From positions 682,001-746,000 of the forward strand of contig JAPEIS010000011.1 in NCBI GenBank assembly GCA_029531795.1: a DNA stretch of 64,000 nt, read 5' to 3'. Below are positions 49,289 to 60,641 of this stretch, piece after piece; the stretch's first letter is position 1, and the number at the start of each line of letters is the position of its first letter. This DNA is from Sclerotinia nivalis (lineage: Eukaryota; Ascomycota; Leotiomycetes; Helotiales; Sclerotiniaceae). The position numbers were made by a program, and so were the translations under genes. A model generated the notes under the pieces. That model saw nothing but the letters and a program-made list of their open reading frames with translations, did not search any database and had not been told where the DNA came from.

Positions 49289-50307
49289 ATGGTGACCACG
49301 TTGAGAATACACAAGGTAGAGCCAGACTCCTTTCGCCACCGGATTCTGGCACGACCATCCTCTTATGTTCCACCCATACTATGGAAACCTGAAATACTGG
49401 ACGATATCGATTGCGATGTCTTGCCAAACATCAGTAAAGACAAGAGCAACTATACCACCAATCCAACAACAAAAGATTCTCATGTCGGATACACGCCCAC
49501 TCCACTCAGCATCCTGGCGAGGAATTGCCGCCGGGACGAAACTAGCAGACAGCTTTTCGGCTCTACGATACACTCCTATCGGTCGGTTCTCAAGTCTAGC
49601 GGGTATGTAGAATTTACCCATAGCTGGAGTTTTCCGAAAACTGATAACCTGCTCACAGCTACTCAACACCACATCTATATCTTGACGGCAAGTCCGTCGC
49701 ACCAACTACTCCTCATTACCTCTATCGATCGACGACTACTTCGAGACCAATTCTCGCATATGTTGATAAGAATTGGTTATGGAGCAAACGAAACCATTTC
49801 AATTGTCGTCGACGTCTTAGTTCAGTAGCGCTGAAGATAGCGCATGGAATTTCCGAAAGCATGACCAAATTGGACTTTGATCCTTATATTGCCTGTCTTT
49901 TAATTTCAATGGCTCAAGACTCATGTTCCTTTACCTCGGATGATGAAATACCTGTATTGCGAAGTTCTTCCAATTTGAAATTTTTCACAATGCTGATTGA
50001 CTCCTAGGTTCATGTATTCTCTCCTTCGACCGATAAGAAGTCCTTCACACAACATTCTTCGAATATCTCCCGTCAATATCTACAGAAGTGGGAAAAGTCG
50101 TACGAATTCTCCAGTTGTCGTCTCACTATTACACGAAAGACTCTGACTTTGAATCAACTGTACATATTCTTAGAGGAATTCCGCGAAAAAGAGAAATCTA
50201 ATGCCTGTTCTTCGGAAGCTCTCGTATCCTCAAAAAAACGCAAGGTCAAGTCTGATATGACTGATGGCGCTGATAAGTCATCAACGGTCAAACGTGTACG
50301 TCATTGA
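49289..50307 (+). CDS. Hypothetical protein assembled from three exons
   Basis: Exons 49289-49602, 49659-49953 and 50008-50307 (introns 56 and 54 bp) give 302 residues. Each intron has a GT donor and an AG acceptor with CTGA(T/C)-type branch sequence, and each junction keeps frame although the three exons lie in different frames. The product includes LSILARNCRRDETSRQLFGS, LKIAHGISESMTKLDFDPYI, ACLLISMAQ and a final Lys-rich tail (SSKKRKVKSDMT, KRVRH) that resembles a nuclear localisation signal. DPYIACLLISMAQ resembles a motif in a fungal protein family of unknown function that I remember only vaguely. The long uninterrupted frames of exons 2 and 3 are the main support; a single-frame reading of exon 1 to 49828 is the alternative and would give 179 residues. 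Confidence 0.55.
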
Positions 50308-51252
50308 GATTTGCCATCTTCCAAAGACCACTATACATATTCGTAGTAACTTGGGCAGATTAGAAAGCAAGCATTGGTTCGAGTCAGCCGGTGCATGAAA
50401 ATTTTACGTGGTGGCATGGGGAAGCTAGCAGGAACGATGTGGTAAAGTTTCGCTCAAAAGCAAGCTCCGTAATGAGAAGAAAAGATATACTTTCAATGTT
50501 TTAATATAGAATGGCATTTTTTATTCGCGGTTAAAACCGTCAATCCTCTTTCCCTTCCAACTCACTCTTTGGCACCGCCATTCAAGCTTTTTCTTTTCTA
50601 CATTCCTAGATTATGCTACTACTGACATGGTTACTCGGAAATGACACTCTTCTCGCTCCTACTCTTCTGAACCATTCTCCAATATTTCTGACCGAATCGT
50701 GCCATCCATGCAAACCATCTATAAATTATAAAACCCGAACAAACCAGCCTAAGAATCGTCTAGGGAATAGTATGTGTTCATACTTTGGACTGATAAAGGA
50801 GAGAGGTGAAGAAGAGGAAGACGATGATAAAAACATTAAAGAAGGTATTAGTGAGAGAGTGTATGGTAAATAGGAGAGAATGGACAATTTCAGGGATTAA
50901 TTGAATTCTCTTATTAGGTATTTCAATATTTTCATTTTCATTTTCCAATCGTGACGTTCTCGACTTTCCAACATCCCCCTATTAATATGAAACTTACTCT
51001 TACCGACTGCCCCGGTTCTACCGCGGCCTCATCTTCACACTCAGTTTGAGGTATTAAAAGATTGATAGCGATAGCTGTACCAAATACCTCAGAAATATCT
51101 GTAGCGATAACCTATCATTGGCCAGCGAAATGAAAATGCAAAAAAAAAGGGTGAGGAAAAATCATACTGCATCCTATCCCGTCCCATTTTCAGCAGCTAG
51201 CCTGCCAGGGCATGTATAAAGGTGACGGCCTGAGCTATTAATGCCAGGATCA
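50308..51252. other. Intergenic region
   Basis: 0.95 kb; an 86-codon ORF (50613-50873) has no motif. Nothing else recognised. Confidence 0.55.
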
Positions 51253-52260
51253 TTACAACGATTGACTTCTGTATGTTGACATGGTTTCAAATGACCTTCT
51301 CCTCGCTTCAAATCCACCAATGCGTTGTTCTGTTTTTCTTCGCTCGGCAACTCCCTCGGGATCCCATATTACCCGTTCATTCGATAATCCCGATTCTGAT
51401 TTTACCGGACGTCCGCTATGTAGGGACATAGACATAGCGTCGGATTGCGTCTCCAATACTACTGACTCACTTTTCGCTCCCAAAGACATAGCGCCGGATT
51501 GCTTCTGCAATACTACTGGCCTGGTTCTCGCTCCTAACTGAGATCGCCGTCGCTGTTGATCTACCCTTCGATAATATTCGCTAAGTTCCTGAAAGTCTAA
51601 ACCAATCATGAACGCAAGCTCCTTTAATGCAGAAAGAGGGTGATTTCGAACTGCCTCTTCAATTGAAATATCCGATGATGACTCATCGGATGTTAAACCA
51701 CGCTCGTAAAAGTAGTCCTCATCTCCCCAACACTCATAGTCTTGTATATCATAAAAATGGACAAGATAGAGTAGGTACTGTTCTATATGCACTATAAGTC
51801 GTTTGTCTGCAATATCTGATAACCAAATACGTACCATGTTGTGGGAATGGTAAGTCCCAAAAGTCCTTGACTGATCGTGGAAAATACATTGGAACTTGCA
51901 ACCCGATACCAGGGTGATAGGTTGGAAGACTGGCAAGAACATGATTTGGCAGCTTCCTTGAGCCGTTGTGCCTCCGTGCGTCCAGTTGACTCCATCCGAC
52001 ATTGTTTTTTCAAATTTTCATTCGCACATCAAGAAATTCCTTTCGCATTTCCTCTCGCACATCTCGTATTCCTCTCGCACATCAAGAAATTCCTTTCGCA
52101 TTTCCTCTCGCACATCTCCCAGTTCCTCTTGCAATCCATCCCGCACCGATTCAATAAGGCTCCGTTGAGCTACAAATTCGTTTTTAATATGCATGTCCTC
52201 CCTCCTTCGGCGTTCCACGTAATGTTCTACAGTAACAAATTTTGATTCTATTTGCGCCAT
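51253..52260 (-). CDS. Hypothetical coiled-coil gene, possibly broken
   Basis: The structure is unresolved. On the minus strand an ATG at 52260 opens a heptad-rich coiled coil (MAQIESKFVTVEHYVERRRR, LQEELGDVREEMRKEFLDVR) that runs into a tandem duplication (52022-52128) and stops. Downstream, one frame reads LPNHVLASLPTYHPGIGLQV, then PMYFPRSVKDFWDLPFPQH, and after a short gap another frame reads HIEQYLLYLVHFYDIQDYEC and IEEAVRNHPLSALKELAFMI, ending at 51253. A 43-nt intron (TAG acceptor just before GTGCATATAG) would join the last two. No simple splice joins the coiled coil to them: one duplicated unit is 53 rather than 54 bp, and a TGA follows. It may be a pseudogene, an assembly error or two genes. 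The 250-codon ORF 51253-52002 alone is the simplest alternative. Confidence 0.45.
52022..52128 (-). repeat. Tandem duplication, 53 + 54 bp
   Basis: Two adjacent near-identical units: 52022-52074 (53 bp) and 52075-52128 (54 bp), differing in the last 13-14 bases (CTCGTATTCCTC against CTCCCAGTTCCTC). Each also contains an internal repeat CTCGCACATC. A 54-bp unit would encode 18 residues of coiled coil in frame; the missing base shifts the frame. Confidence 0.85.
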
Positions 52261-52281
52261 GGCTGATGCTTTGTGTCCCAA

Positions 52282-53619
52282 ATTTGTTATTGAGGAAGCT
52301 GGAGATGAAAGGTTGGTTTGTTCATCTTGGACCTTCCGTATTCTTTGGGTAAATTTCGAAGTAGGAGCGAAGAGGTAGGCGAGGGATGCTTTTAGGGGTA
52401 GTTATCGATGAGGTAGTTTATTAAAAAGAAGGGAGTCGATAATGAGATAGGTGCCGATAATTTGGGTGACAAGTAGGTGATACAATTGATTGGAATCGGA
52501 GGTAAGGTCCAAGGGAGTGGCCAATCTCAAGCCAGGAATGAATGAAGGTAGGTCTAATCCATTCAAATTTGTGGGGCATTGAGAATAGGTTTAGTGGTGA
52601 AAAATGGCGGCCTGGCTGTAGCGCCGTAATTATAATATTCTAATTTACCATTTCAAGCACCAATCAACATCAAGCGTTTGTGGTTTAATGGTAAAATCCA
52701 TCGTTGCCATCATCTTCTCTTCACTAAAAGAGAACTTGAAACAACGTCGATGGGCTCCGGGTTCGATTCCCGGCGAACGCACTCCTTGATTATTATTTTG
52801 TGTCTTTGATTTGATATTCTTTTTTCCTTTCGAAGGGATTAATTGTGACTTTTTATGATTTTTGAGAACTTAACGTTTTGGTGATGGTGGGGGGAATGTG
52901 GGGTTGTGGAGTTGCTTTTTTGTATCTGGTCTGGATCTGTTGAATTGAAGACTAGTTAACTGGATGGATGTCAAGGGATAAAAGGTAGTTAAAGTTGTTT
53001 ATGATATTTATTAAAAATTAAAATATTAGGGTTGAACTCAAGATTTACCAAGAATCAAATCCGGGGTTCATGCTGCAGTATTGATCTGATCAATACTCTT
53101 TGAATGGAGAGGAGTTGATGGCAACGCTAAACCTTCCTCTATCCTAAAGGATATCATGAAAAGTTAGAAGTGGCAGTGAGGAGAGAGGAAAAAAGATATG
53201 CAACTAACGATTAGAGATACACTACCCTTTATCTTATTCTTCTTTTGTATTATCACAAATCATACTCACAAGTTATACTATCTATCCCATACTAATAACA
53301 CAATAAATAGACATTCAGCCCTAATCCGATGTTGATGGTATCTATTGAATGCCATGATGTCAAATGATATTACTATTTCAGGAATTAAACTAAACTAGCT
53401 AGCTGATCGTGCTCATTTCATCCAGTGATGAAGCTTCTCATTATGGTATCTTCATAACCTACCGCGTTGAAATATGCCCAAAGAACAGTTCGCCTCCATA
53501 CTCCGTAACACTCATTATAAAGTACAATTATCTATACATATACCTCTTCCCCTCTTCAACTACATTGGCCCCGAACGCCATCCACATTCAAAAATCCAGA
53601 TGCAAATCATATGGGCCCC
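52282..53619. other. Intergenic region containing a tRNA gene
   Basis: 1.3 kb; apart from tRNA-Gly nothing is recognised. Contains the 3' flank of the telomere-binding gene and a T-rich run after the tRNA (TTTTGTGTC at 52797) that may act as the RNA polymerase III terminator. Confidence 0.6.
52674..52781 (+). tRNA. tRNA-Gly(GCC) with 37-nt intron
   Basis: Acceptor stem GCGTTTG pairs with CGAACGC (one G-U) with discriminator A52781. D arm GTGGTTTAATGGTAAAAT, anticodon stem CATCG/CGATG, loop TTGCCAT with anticodon GCC at 52706-52708, T arm CCGGG TTCGATT CCCGG. The intron sits one base 3' of the anticodon, the canonical position, at about 52710-52746; 37 nt. CCA is not encoded, as in eukaryotes. 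Upstream AT-rich DNA and a T-rich downstream run fit RNA polymerase III transcription. Confidence 0.92.
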
Positions 53620-56600
53620 TCACTTTTTTCCTTTTTCTGATGTACTTTTCGCCGAAGAATCCTTCTCCATCGCATTGCTAACCTTATCTAATTTCATCTT
53701 TTGATCATCGTCTAGAGCATGAAACCACTCCCTCAATTCTTTCATATGTTTCTTCTCCCCATGACCATATTCAACAGGAGGTCCCCTAACTTCAATTTCT
53801 GTACCTTCATCCTTGAATACTGCCCAACTACTTGCTTCCTCAGATTTTAATGCGAAGCCTTTACCTTCGACTGATAAAACGCTGAAGTCTCTCAATAGAA
53901 CTCCGTCTCCAATTTCAGGTGTGGGAAGAGCATCTTTGTATGGACGGAAAATTCTTACTTCCACTACTCCAGAAGGAGCAATAGTTTGATCAGTAATGGT
54001 GAAAGTGCTAGTGTAGTGTCTTGGTCCCAACTTTGCTCTGCGAGGTTCTGGAGGTACACTCGTAGCGATGGCCAAAATGTCCAGTTTCGAAGTCATTTTA
54101 AAACGAAGCATTTTGAGAGTTGTGTATTCGCTTAGATCAGTGCGAAGGTATTTAGTTAAACGGAGTTTGGGATCGGTACATGCACGTGCTCTGAGGTGAT
54201 GGCCGGCTTTTGTAGGTGATGCGGGTAATCCGAGTGATTCTAGTGCCATTTCAGCGCTTGCATCATGCCCTTCTGGTGTTTCCTCTTCGTCGATAATTAT
54301 AGATGATGATCTCCTAGACCGATTGCTACCACGTGTAGATGGCATATCATTCTCTTTGTTGGATTTCGTTGGTGTTGTAAGAGTTAAAGCCTCTACAACC
54401 GGCTCCAACTTTTTGGATCGGGTTTGTCTAGGACTGAGAGTGGCTGATCCTTTCCTACTCCTTTTAAAGTCAGGTGAAGGTGAAAGATCCTTGCTGGATC
54501 GTGTTTGCCTAGGGCTAACCGGCGTAGATTCTTTTTCCGTACTTTCAATACCAGGTGATTTTCCTTTGCGGTTACGGTTTCTTAACGAGCCTGAAAAATT
54601 AGGGGGGGCTTCTTTGATTTGCTCCAGTAAAATGGCTTCGGTTTTCTCGACCACAGCTTCAGTCTCCTCGACGGTTTGCTCAATAGACTCTTCCGCGATA
54701 TCAGCCATATCCATGTCTTGTCCCAAAATGCTATTACCAGCCATTTTCGCGAGAGTCTGCTGAGTTTCGAACTCTGTCATTTCGGCTTTTCTGATATCGG
54801 CTTCGATTTGTCCAATATCAGATTTCTCATTCCCAAGCTCTCCACTTTCACCCGCCGCTGGCTTCTCCTCAATATCCCCACCTTCATCCGCCTCTGGCGC
54901 CTCCTCCTCTTGCGCCTCCTCGTCTACCTCCTCCTCATCCTCGACAGGATTTTTGTCGGCCTGTTTTACTTCAGTTTCGATAGTTTCAGTCTTTTCAATC
55001 TCAGTGACCTCCGCGTTGGTGAATTCAACCTCAAAATCTTCGAGTTCAGGCTCAATCGCCTCGTCATCATCTCTATCCATAGCATCTGTCTCTGGAGCCA
55101 CATCCTGATCCTCATCAATTGCTTCTTGAGCAGAAGATTGGTCTTCATCGTCAACAAAATCCGTTGACTGACCCTTTGCAATTCTTTCATCGGTATGTAT
55201 CATTTCTGAATCTTCATTCATCTCTCCCATTTCTTCTTGTAATTGAGATTGAACTAAGTCTGACATTGAAGTAAAAGTGTCCTCATCAAGATTCACCATT
55301 TGAGTATCGTCAGGGGTTGGAAGTTGATCATTTCCATGGTTTGTTGTGATATCAATGCCATGAGTAGGGTTCTGGGACTGTGAAATTTGTTCTGGTTCAT
55401 CAATCAACTCTTGTTGATCTTCTGGCTCAGTCACTGGCAATGAAGGATACGATATTTGACCGTTCTTATCCTCGTCACCATCCTCGCTAGCATCATTTGC
55501 GCCATCTATACCGAATGTTCTCGAGAACAATGTATCCTTCTTGGGAGAATTAGCCCATCCAGACTTAGCAGCTCGATCCTTAATGCTTTGTTCTGTGGAA
55601 CTGGGTATTGTTGAAGCATTGGATACCTCCACAGCTATTGGTGATGGTGGCAATTTTTCGAGAGCAGCATTGATAAAATTTTCACTATTATCGTGCTGTA
55701 TTGGGCCATGGGAAGTTTCAATTATTGTTGGTGGATCTTCTGTCGGTTCACTTGGCTCGATTTCTTGTAGGGAGGTCTCATCAGCATTTGCTTCATCCGG
55801 ATTTTGGACATCTCCTTCATTCCCAAAATCTTCAACGTCGTACTCAAGGTCTACTGCAACATTTTGAGGTACGACACGGCGGGTATCCGAAGGCCCCTGC
55901 TCCAGCTGCGTCTCTGATTCGACTTCCTCTAGTTTCTTAAACAAGCCGTCAAGATTATCCGTAGCGGTGGCGGCAGAGGTATTGCCCAAGCTGGTTTCAA
56001 CATCCATAGGCTCGGGAGAATCTAGGTCGATAGTAGCCTCTTCCTCGGAGCTTCCTTGGGATGGTGGAGATTGCTGTGCACCCCTTGACACACCCAGGCT
56101 CAGATTTACATATATTTGAGCGTCAAAGCCAGATTCAGATGCATTCGATATTATTTTGGGCATTTCTGTGCCAGTTTTAATACTGTCATTGCGCTCATTG
56201 ACTAGAGTACTTTCGTTTTCCATTGATTCGTCCTCAACCGACCCGTCAGGGGATTCTCTCAAGAGTTCCTGAGAATTTGTGGTGGGGATGTCGTTGTTTT
56301 TGATTCCTTCACCAACAACATCTAGATTTTCGTCATCCTCATCTTCTTCCTCATCCTCGTATTCCTCTGTCTCTTGCCCTGATTCTATTTCCTCATCATC
56401 TTCGATATCGTCCCCGATTTGAGCAACAGGGCTTCCTGCCCCATCTTCATCATCGGAAGACAAAAGGACTATTACTTCCGGCTCTCGTGGAGGATGTTGT
56501 TGCGGCGGCGCTTCATTGTTCATTTCATCCTCACTGTAGTTGTCCTCATCATAGTCATTTTCACTGCCGTTTTCATCCTCTTCGAGATAGTCGCCTCTAC

Positions 56601-58718
56601 CTCTTAATTCCATATTCTCGTCATATTCGTCAGAGTAACCCTCCCCATACTCATCTACTCTATTCTCATCGTCATACATATTGTCCTCTTCTTCTTCTCC
56701 TTCATCACCATCATCATCGGAACGTTCCTCTCCATGTTCCACTGGTAGATGGGAGCTAGGTATGTGCTGCTGGCTGTTATCTTCAACTTCAGGATATCCT
56801 TCAGCATCTTCGTCCTCGCTGCTCTCAGTCAAATCTACAGGTTGAGATTTAGGAGATTGATGGGATTGAAGGGATCGGTGAGATTGATTACTTTGAGATC
56901 GAACCATGGATGACATAGATGGGTGTTGAGGATATGGACTGTGGCTTGCAGATTGATGACTATCCTCGAGGTCTGGATAGGCCATACTGGACTGAGTTCC
57001 CCAATTATTTGATTGAGGGTGTGTCTCTTCTGGATCGGGATAGTTATACTGAGCCATATCTTCCTCCAATCCACCGTGAACATATCGGCCTTGGTCTCCT
57101 GGAATTTCAGCATAAACATGTGCTGAGGTATAAGGATCGGACCCGGAGATATTGTGATGTGGAAAAAATTGCTCTGCACCCTCTTCGGCCTCAAATTCAC
57201 CATGATTGTGAGGAGTGAAAGTGGTTTCCATATTTGGAGAGCCATGTTCATCCCCAGAAAGAATTGCAGATGTTTGATAAGTAGTCTGGTCTGAGTTTGG
57301 TCGATTGCTTGTGTGACTTCCAGGCCTGGCACTATATAGATCTTCTTTGGCGTCAACTTGATTATCTTTTATCGGTGAATCAGCCTCTGCTGAGTATACA
57401 GCTGAGACATTCGGGCTGTCAAGATCCTCATTATGGTCATTGTGTATGTGGTTGTTGAACATTTCAAATCGGCCTGTTGACAATGGGGAGACTAAAGGTA
57501 GACCTTCTGATGGCAAAGGTCGTAGCTGCGGAGAATAAGGTGTATTCTCATCTATATTATCGGGCGGGGTTTGTTGTTGCTCGACTTCTGGAATAGCAAG
57601 ATCAGATTGCTTTTTTGGGGGTGGCATTGTAGTTGTGATTGCCTCTTCGACCTGTGGTTCTTCCTGTACTGGGGCTTCTGCATCCACAGCCCGCACAACG
57701 CCATTTGCTTCAGCTTTATCGACGATTGTAGGTTGACTTTGTTCCAATGTTGGTGTCACTTCAGCTGCTACCCCAGTTTCAACCTCCATAGTCTGCACAC
57801 CCTCATCCGTCATGGCTGGCGCATGTTGGCTTGCTGGCTCCTGGATATCATTCTCCGAAAGCGCTGCTACTGGCTCTTCGACCTCTGGACTGGGACTTGG
57901 CGACCTGCTTGTGAATCGCCATGTTGTACTAAGCCTAGTCCTCTTCCTACCCCTGCCACGAACTGACCCATCTCCCTCTTCAAATGGATCATAGCCCTCT
58001 TCAAACATTGATCCATATGATATTCGCTCACGTTTCAAGAACACCGGAGAAAAGTATTCCTCGGCATTGTTTGTGGCCACTGGGTTTGAAAATGGAACAG
58101 GTGTTGATGGGACTTCTGGGATTTGGCCTTCTGTCTCTGCCTCTGTCTCTGTCGCGAGAGCAGGCGTGGGCGCTACAATAGGTTCTGGATTGGGATGGTC
58201 GATATTGATGATTTTGACATCTTGAGACTCCTCCGGGCGAAACTGGATCAAGATAAATTAGAATATGGTATGTGGAAGTCATCTTTTATTCTTACCTGAA
58301 GCAGAAGTCTTTCTGTGAATTTCAGTTCAAACTCTACACCTCTTCCAGGTGTCGCATTTGGAGGTTCAGCTTCCACATATTCCACTCCATCTAGACATAA
58401 GATCACATCGTCTCCACTCGTAATACCAGATTTCGCGACCGCATTTGCAGATGATCCTGAAAACTGTACGCGCACCTGGCCTCTGATTCTGCGCAAGCGG
58501 AAATCGGGTTCTGCGAGTAGAAATGCTACAGAACCTGAACGGGAACTATATGGCCATGTAAGAGTTACTACTGCTTTAACTGATTTTGAAACTGATGCGG
58601 GAAGTAATGGTGAAAGTTGTGCGATTGGAATATGCGTGGTTGATTCTAAAGTCGACATTGTTGTAGAGTCTGGAATTCCGTTTGTAGATGCCGTTGTTTC
58701 TGCCATTGTTTCTGCCAT
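53620..58718 (-). CDS. Large acidic protein with C-terminal Telo_bind (POT1/Cdc13) OB fold
   Basis: Exons 58296-58718 and 53620-58242 (53-bp intron) encode 1,681 residues. The N-terminus (residues 30-140) is a small folded region (KAVVTLTWPYSSRSGSVAFL, GDDVILCLDGVEYVEAEPP). A roughly 1,250-residue disordered, Asp/Glu/Ser/Gln-rich middle follows (DDEDGAGSPVAQIGDDIEDD, EEDEDDENL), then Ser/Lys-rich SP motifs (SPRQTRS repeated twice), and a C-terminal OB fold: PKLRLTKYLRTDLSEYTTLK, VVEVRIFRPYKDALPTPEIGDG, VLLRDFSVLSVEGKGFALKS and SSWAVF. That pattern matches the Telo_bind domain (POT1/Cdc13), which binds single-stranded telomeric DNA. Probably a filamentous-fungal Cdc13/POT1-like telomere protein, but the Telo_bind fold at the C-terminus of such a long protein is uncommon. 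Start at 58718 is the first ATG; an upstream TTG reading is not supported. Confidence 0.88.
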
Positions 58719-59246
58719 TGTAAAAGGGAGAATTCCTACTTCCAATGCTGATCACTTGTAAATAACCATATTCCTACCGTGGTAATGTGTCAGCGAACCG
58801 TATTCTTATGTTCGAGATGCGTGAATAATTGTTTTGCTTTGATTTGGTGGGACGCGCTGTGAATTCTTCGTGATGGGAGCTCCATTATGGAGTAGCTTGG
58901 GATGGGGCGTCATCGGAATCTTTTTAAAAGATTTGCCGACCCTGCAAAAGCTGCAGTGCAACGCAGTGAAGCAAAGAATAATAAGTACCTAGTAACCTTG
59001 GTCAGGTGCACCCAACTGTCTTTACAAGTAGATGAACTTCATGTTCCCAATCTTCAATCTTCACATAGTAGACCTCGATATTGCAATGCAAGAACTCTAA
59101 ACACTCTTTTTATTTTTATTCTCCTTCTACCCACATAAACTTCTAATTTGAAGTCCGAGCCAGCATATAGAATAGATGGGACTTTCAAAGGAATTCTGAA
59201 CGAACGAACGAGAAGAGATATTAGAACTAGTATCGGAATCCTCAAA
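58719..59246. other. Divergent promoter region
   Basis: 0.53 kb shared by the telomere-binding and monooxygenase genes. Pyrimidine-rich tract (TTTTTATTTTTATTCTCC) near 59107-59124 just before the monooxygenase start. No named site recognised. Confidence 0.6.
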
Positions 59247-60641
59247 ATGAACTCCAAACTTCGAGCTTCTTTCAACGTCAAGAAAATTGCTATTGTAGGA
59301 GCAGGTCCCTCTGGGTTGGCTGCAGCAAAGTACCTTCTAGCGGAGAAATACTTTGACAAGGTCGAGATCATTGAGCAACAAGCTGAAGTGGGAGGGGTAT
59401 GGAATTATACCCCAAATATAAGTGACAGTGTATCCATCCCATCAACGACACCAAATGTATCGCCTGAGAAGCCAATCTGGCTAAAGGACGGGAATGCTCC
59501 CGTTTTCTCAAATCCCATGTATGATCGTCTACACACGAATATTCCCAAATCATTAATGTGTTTCTCTGACCGACCATTTCGCTCCGATTCCTTACTTTTT
59601 CCTACACGGGAAGATGTTCAAGAATACCTCGTTCATTATTCTGGGGAAGTCAGACATCTGATTCGTTTCTCGGAGCAAGTTCAGAACATAAGGTTAGAGC
59701 CCGAAAATGGTCAGGATCGATGGGAAATCACTTCCAAATCTACAATTACCAATAACGAAATCAAAGAGACTTATGACGCCATTGTTATTGCAAATGGTCA
59801 CTATTCCGTTCCTTTCATACCTGATGTACCAGGGATTAAGGAATTCAACTCGGCTCATCCATCTATCATATCACATTCTAAAATATTCCGTTCGCCTGCT
59901 TCTTTTATAGGCAAGAAAGTAATCGTGGTTGGCAATGGAGCGTCGGGCTTGGATATTGGGACGCAGATCAGCAAAGTCTGTAGAAGGCCTCTGTTGAATT
60001 CTGTCAGAACTTCCTCTGGCGAAGCAGAAGATGGGAAAGAAGAAGTACCCCCCATCTCAGAATATCTCGCCGACATCAGGGGTGTGAGGCTCGATGATGG
60101 ACGGGTCGAGAAAGATATCGATGCCATAGTGTACTGCACGGGATACTTTTACTCGTATTCATTCCTCAACTCATTGAATCCCCCTGTCGTTGTCACAGGT
60201 CGACGAGTGGTCGGCTCATACCAACATCTATTTGACATTCAATATCCAACCCTTGCATTTACAGCATTGGCACAAAAAGTTATCCCATTTCCGATATCTG
60301 AAGTCCAGAGCGCAGCAATCTCGAAAGTTTGGTCGAATAAGTTGGTCTTGCCTAGTAAGGAGGACATGAACTTATGGGAGCAGGAGCGGGTGAAGGAACA
60401 TGGTAATGGCACGTCGTTCCACATATTTGGTTACCCGCATGATGCAGAATACATAAATGGTTTACATGACTGGGTAAAAGGTTGTGAAGATGGATTTAGT
60501 AAGGAACTAACATATTGGGATGAGAAGAAGTTGTGGATAAGGAGGTTGTATGCAGACATAAGAAAGAGGTTTATTGAAGATGGCGAAAAAGCAAAGACAA
60601 TGGAAGAGCTGGGTTATGATTTTGAGAAACGTAATGTGTAG
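59247..60641 (+). CDS. Flavin-containing monooxygenase (yeast FMO type)
   Basis: Intronless, 464 residues from ATG 59247 (the upstream in-frame stretch begins with TTG). FAD motif IVGAGPSGLAAAKYL (GxGxxG) near the N-terminus, followed by VEIIEQQAEVGGVWNYTP, then the FMO signature around FNSAHPSIISHSKIFRSP (FxGxxxHSxxYR type), the NADPH motif VVGNGASGLDIG, and DAIVYCTGYFYSYSF. Soluble: no membrane anchor. It oxidises soft nucleophiles such as thiols using NADPH and O2; length and motif order match the S. pombe and S. cerevisiae FMOs, thiol oxidases implicated in redox balance of the ER. No disruption seen. Physiological substrate in this fungus cannot be told from the sequence. Confidence 0.92.
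   Translation: MNSKLRASFNVKKIAIVGAGPSGLAAAKYLLAEKYFDKVEIIEQQAEVGGVWNYTPNISDSVSIPSTTPNVSPEKPIWLKDGNAPVFSNPMYDRLHTNIPKSLMCFSDRPFRSDSLLFPTREDVQEYLVHYSGEVRHLIRFSEQVQNIRLEPENGQDRWEITSKSTITNNEIKETYDAIVIANGHYSVPFIPDVPGIKEFNSAHPSIISHSKIFRSPASFIGKKVIVVGNGASGLDIGTQISKVCRRPLLNSVRTSSGEAEDGKEEVPPISEYLADIRGVRLDDGRVEKDIDAIVYCTGYFYSYSFLNSLNPPVVVTGRRVVGSYQHLFDIQYPTLAFTALAQKVIPFPISEVQSAAISKVWSNKLVLPSKEDMNLWEQERVKEHGNGTSFHIFGYPHDAEYINGLHDWVKGCEDGFSKELTYWDEKKLWIRRLYADIRKRFIEDGEKAKTMEELGYDFEKRNV

Noticed and set aside
53700..58700. Many plus-strand ORFs opposite the telomere-binding gene (e.g. 54323-54763, 54676-55167, 55541-55867)
   Set aside because: Antisense shadows of an acidic, low-complexity coding strand; no start context, motif or splice support.
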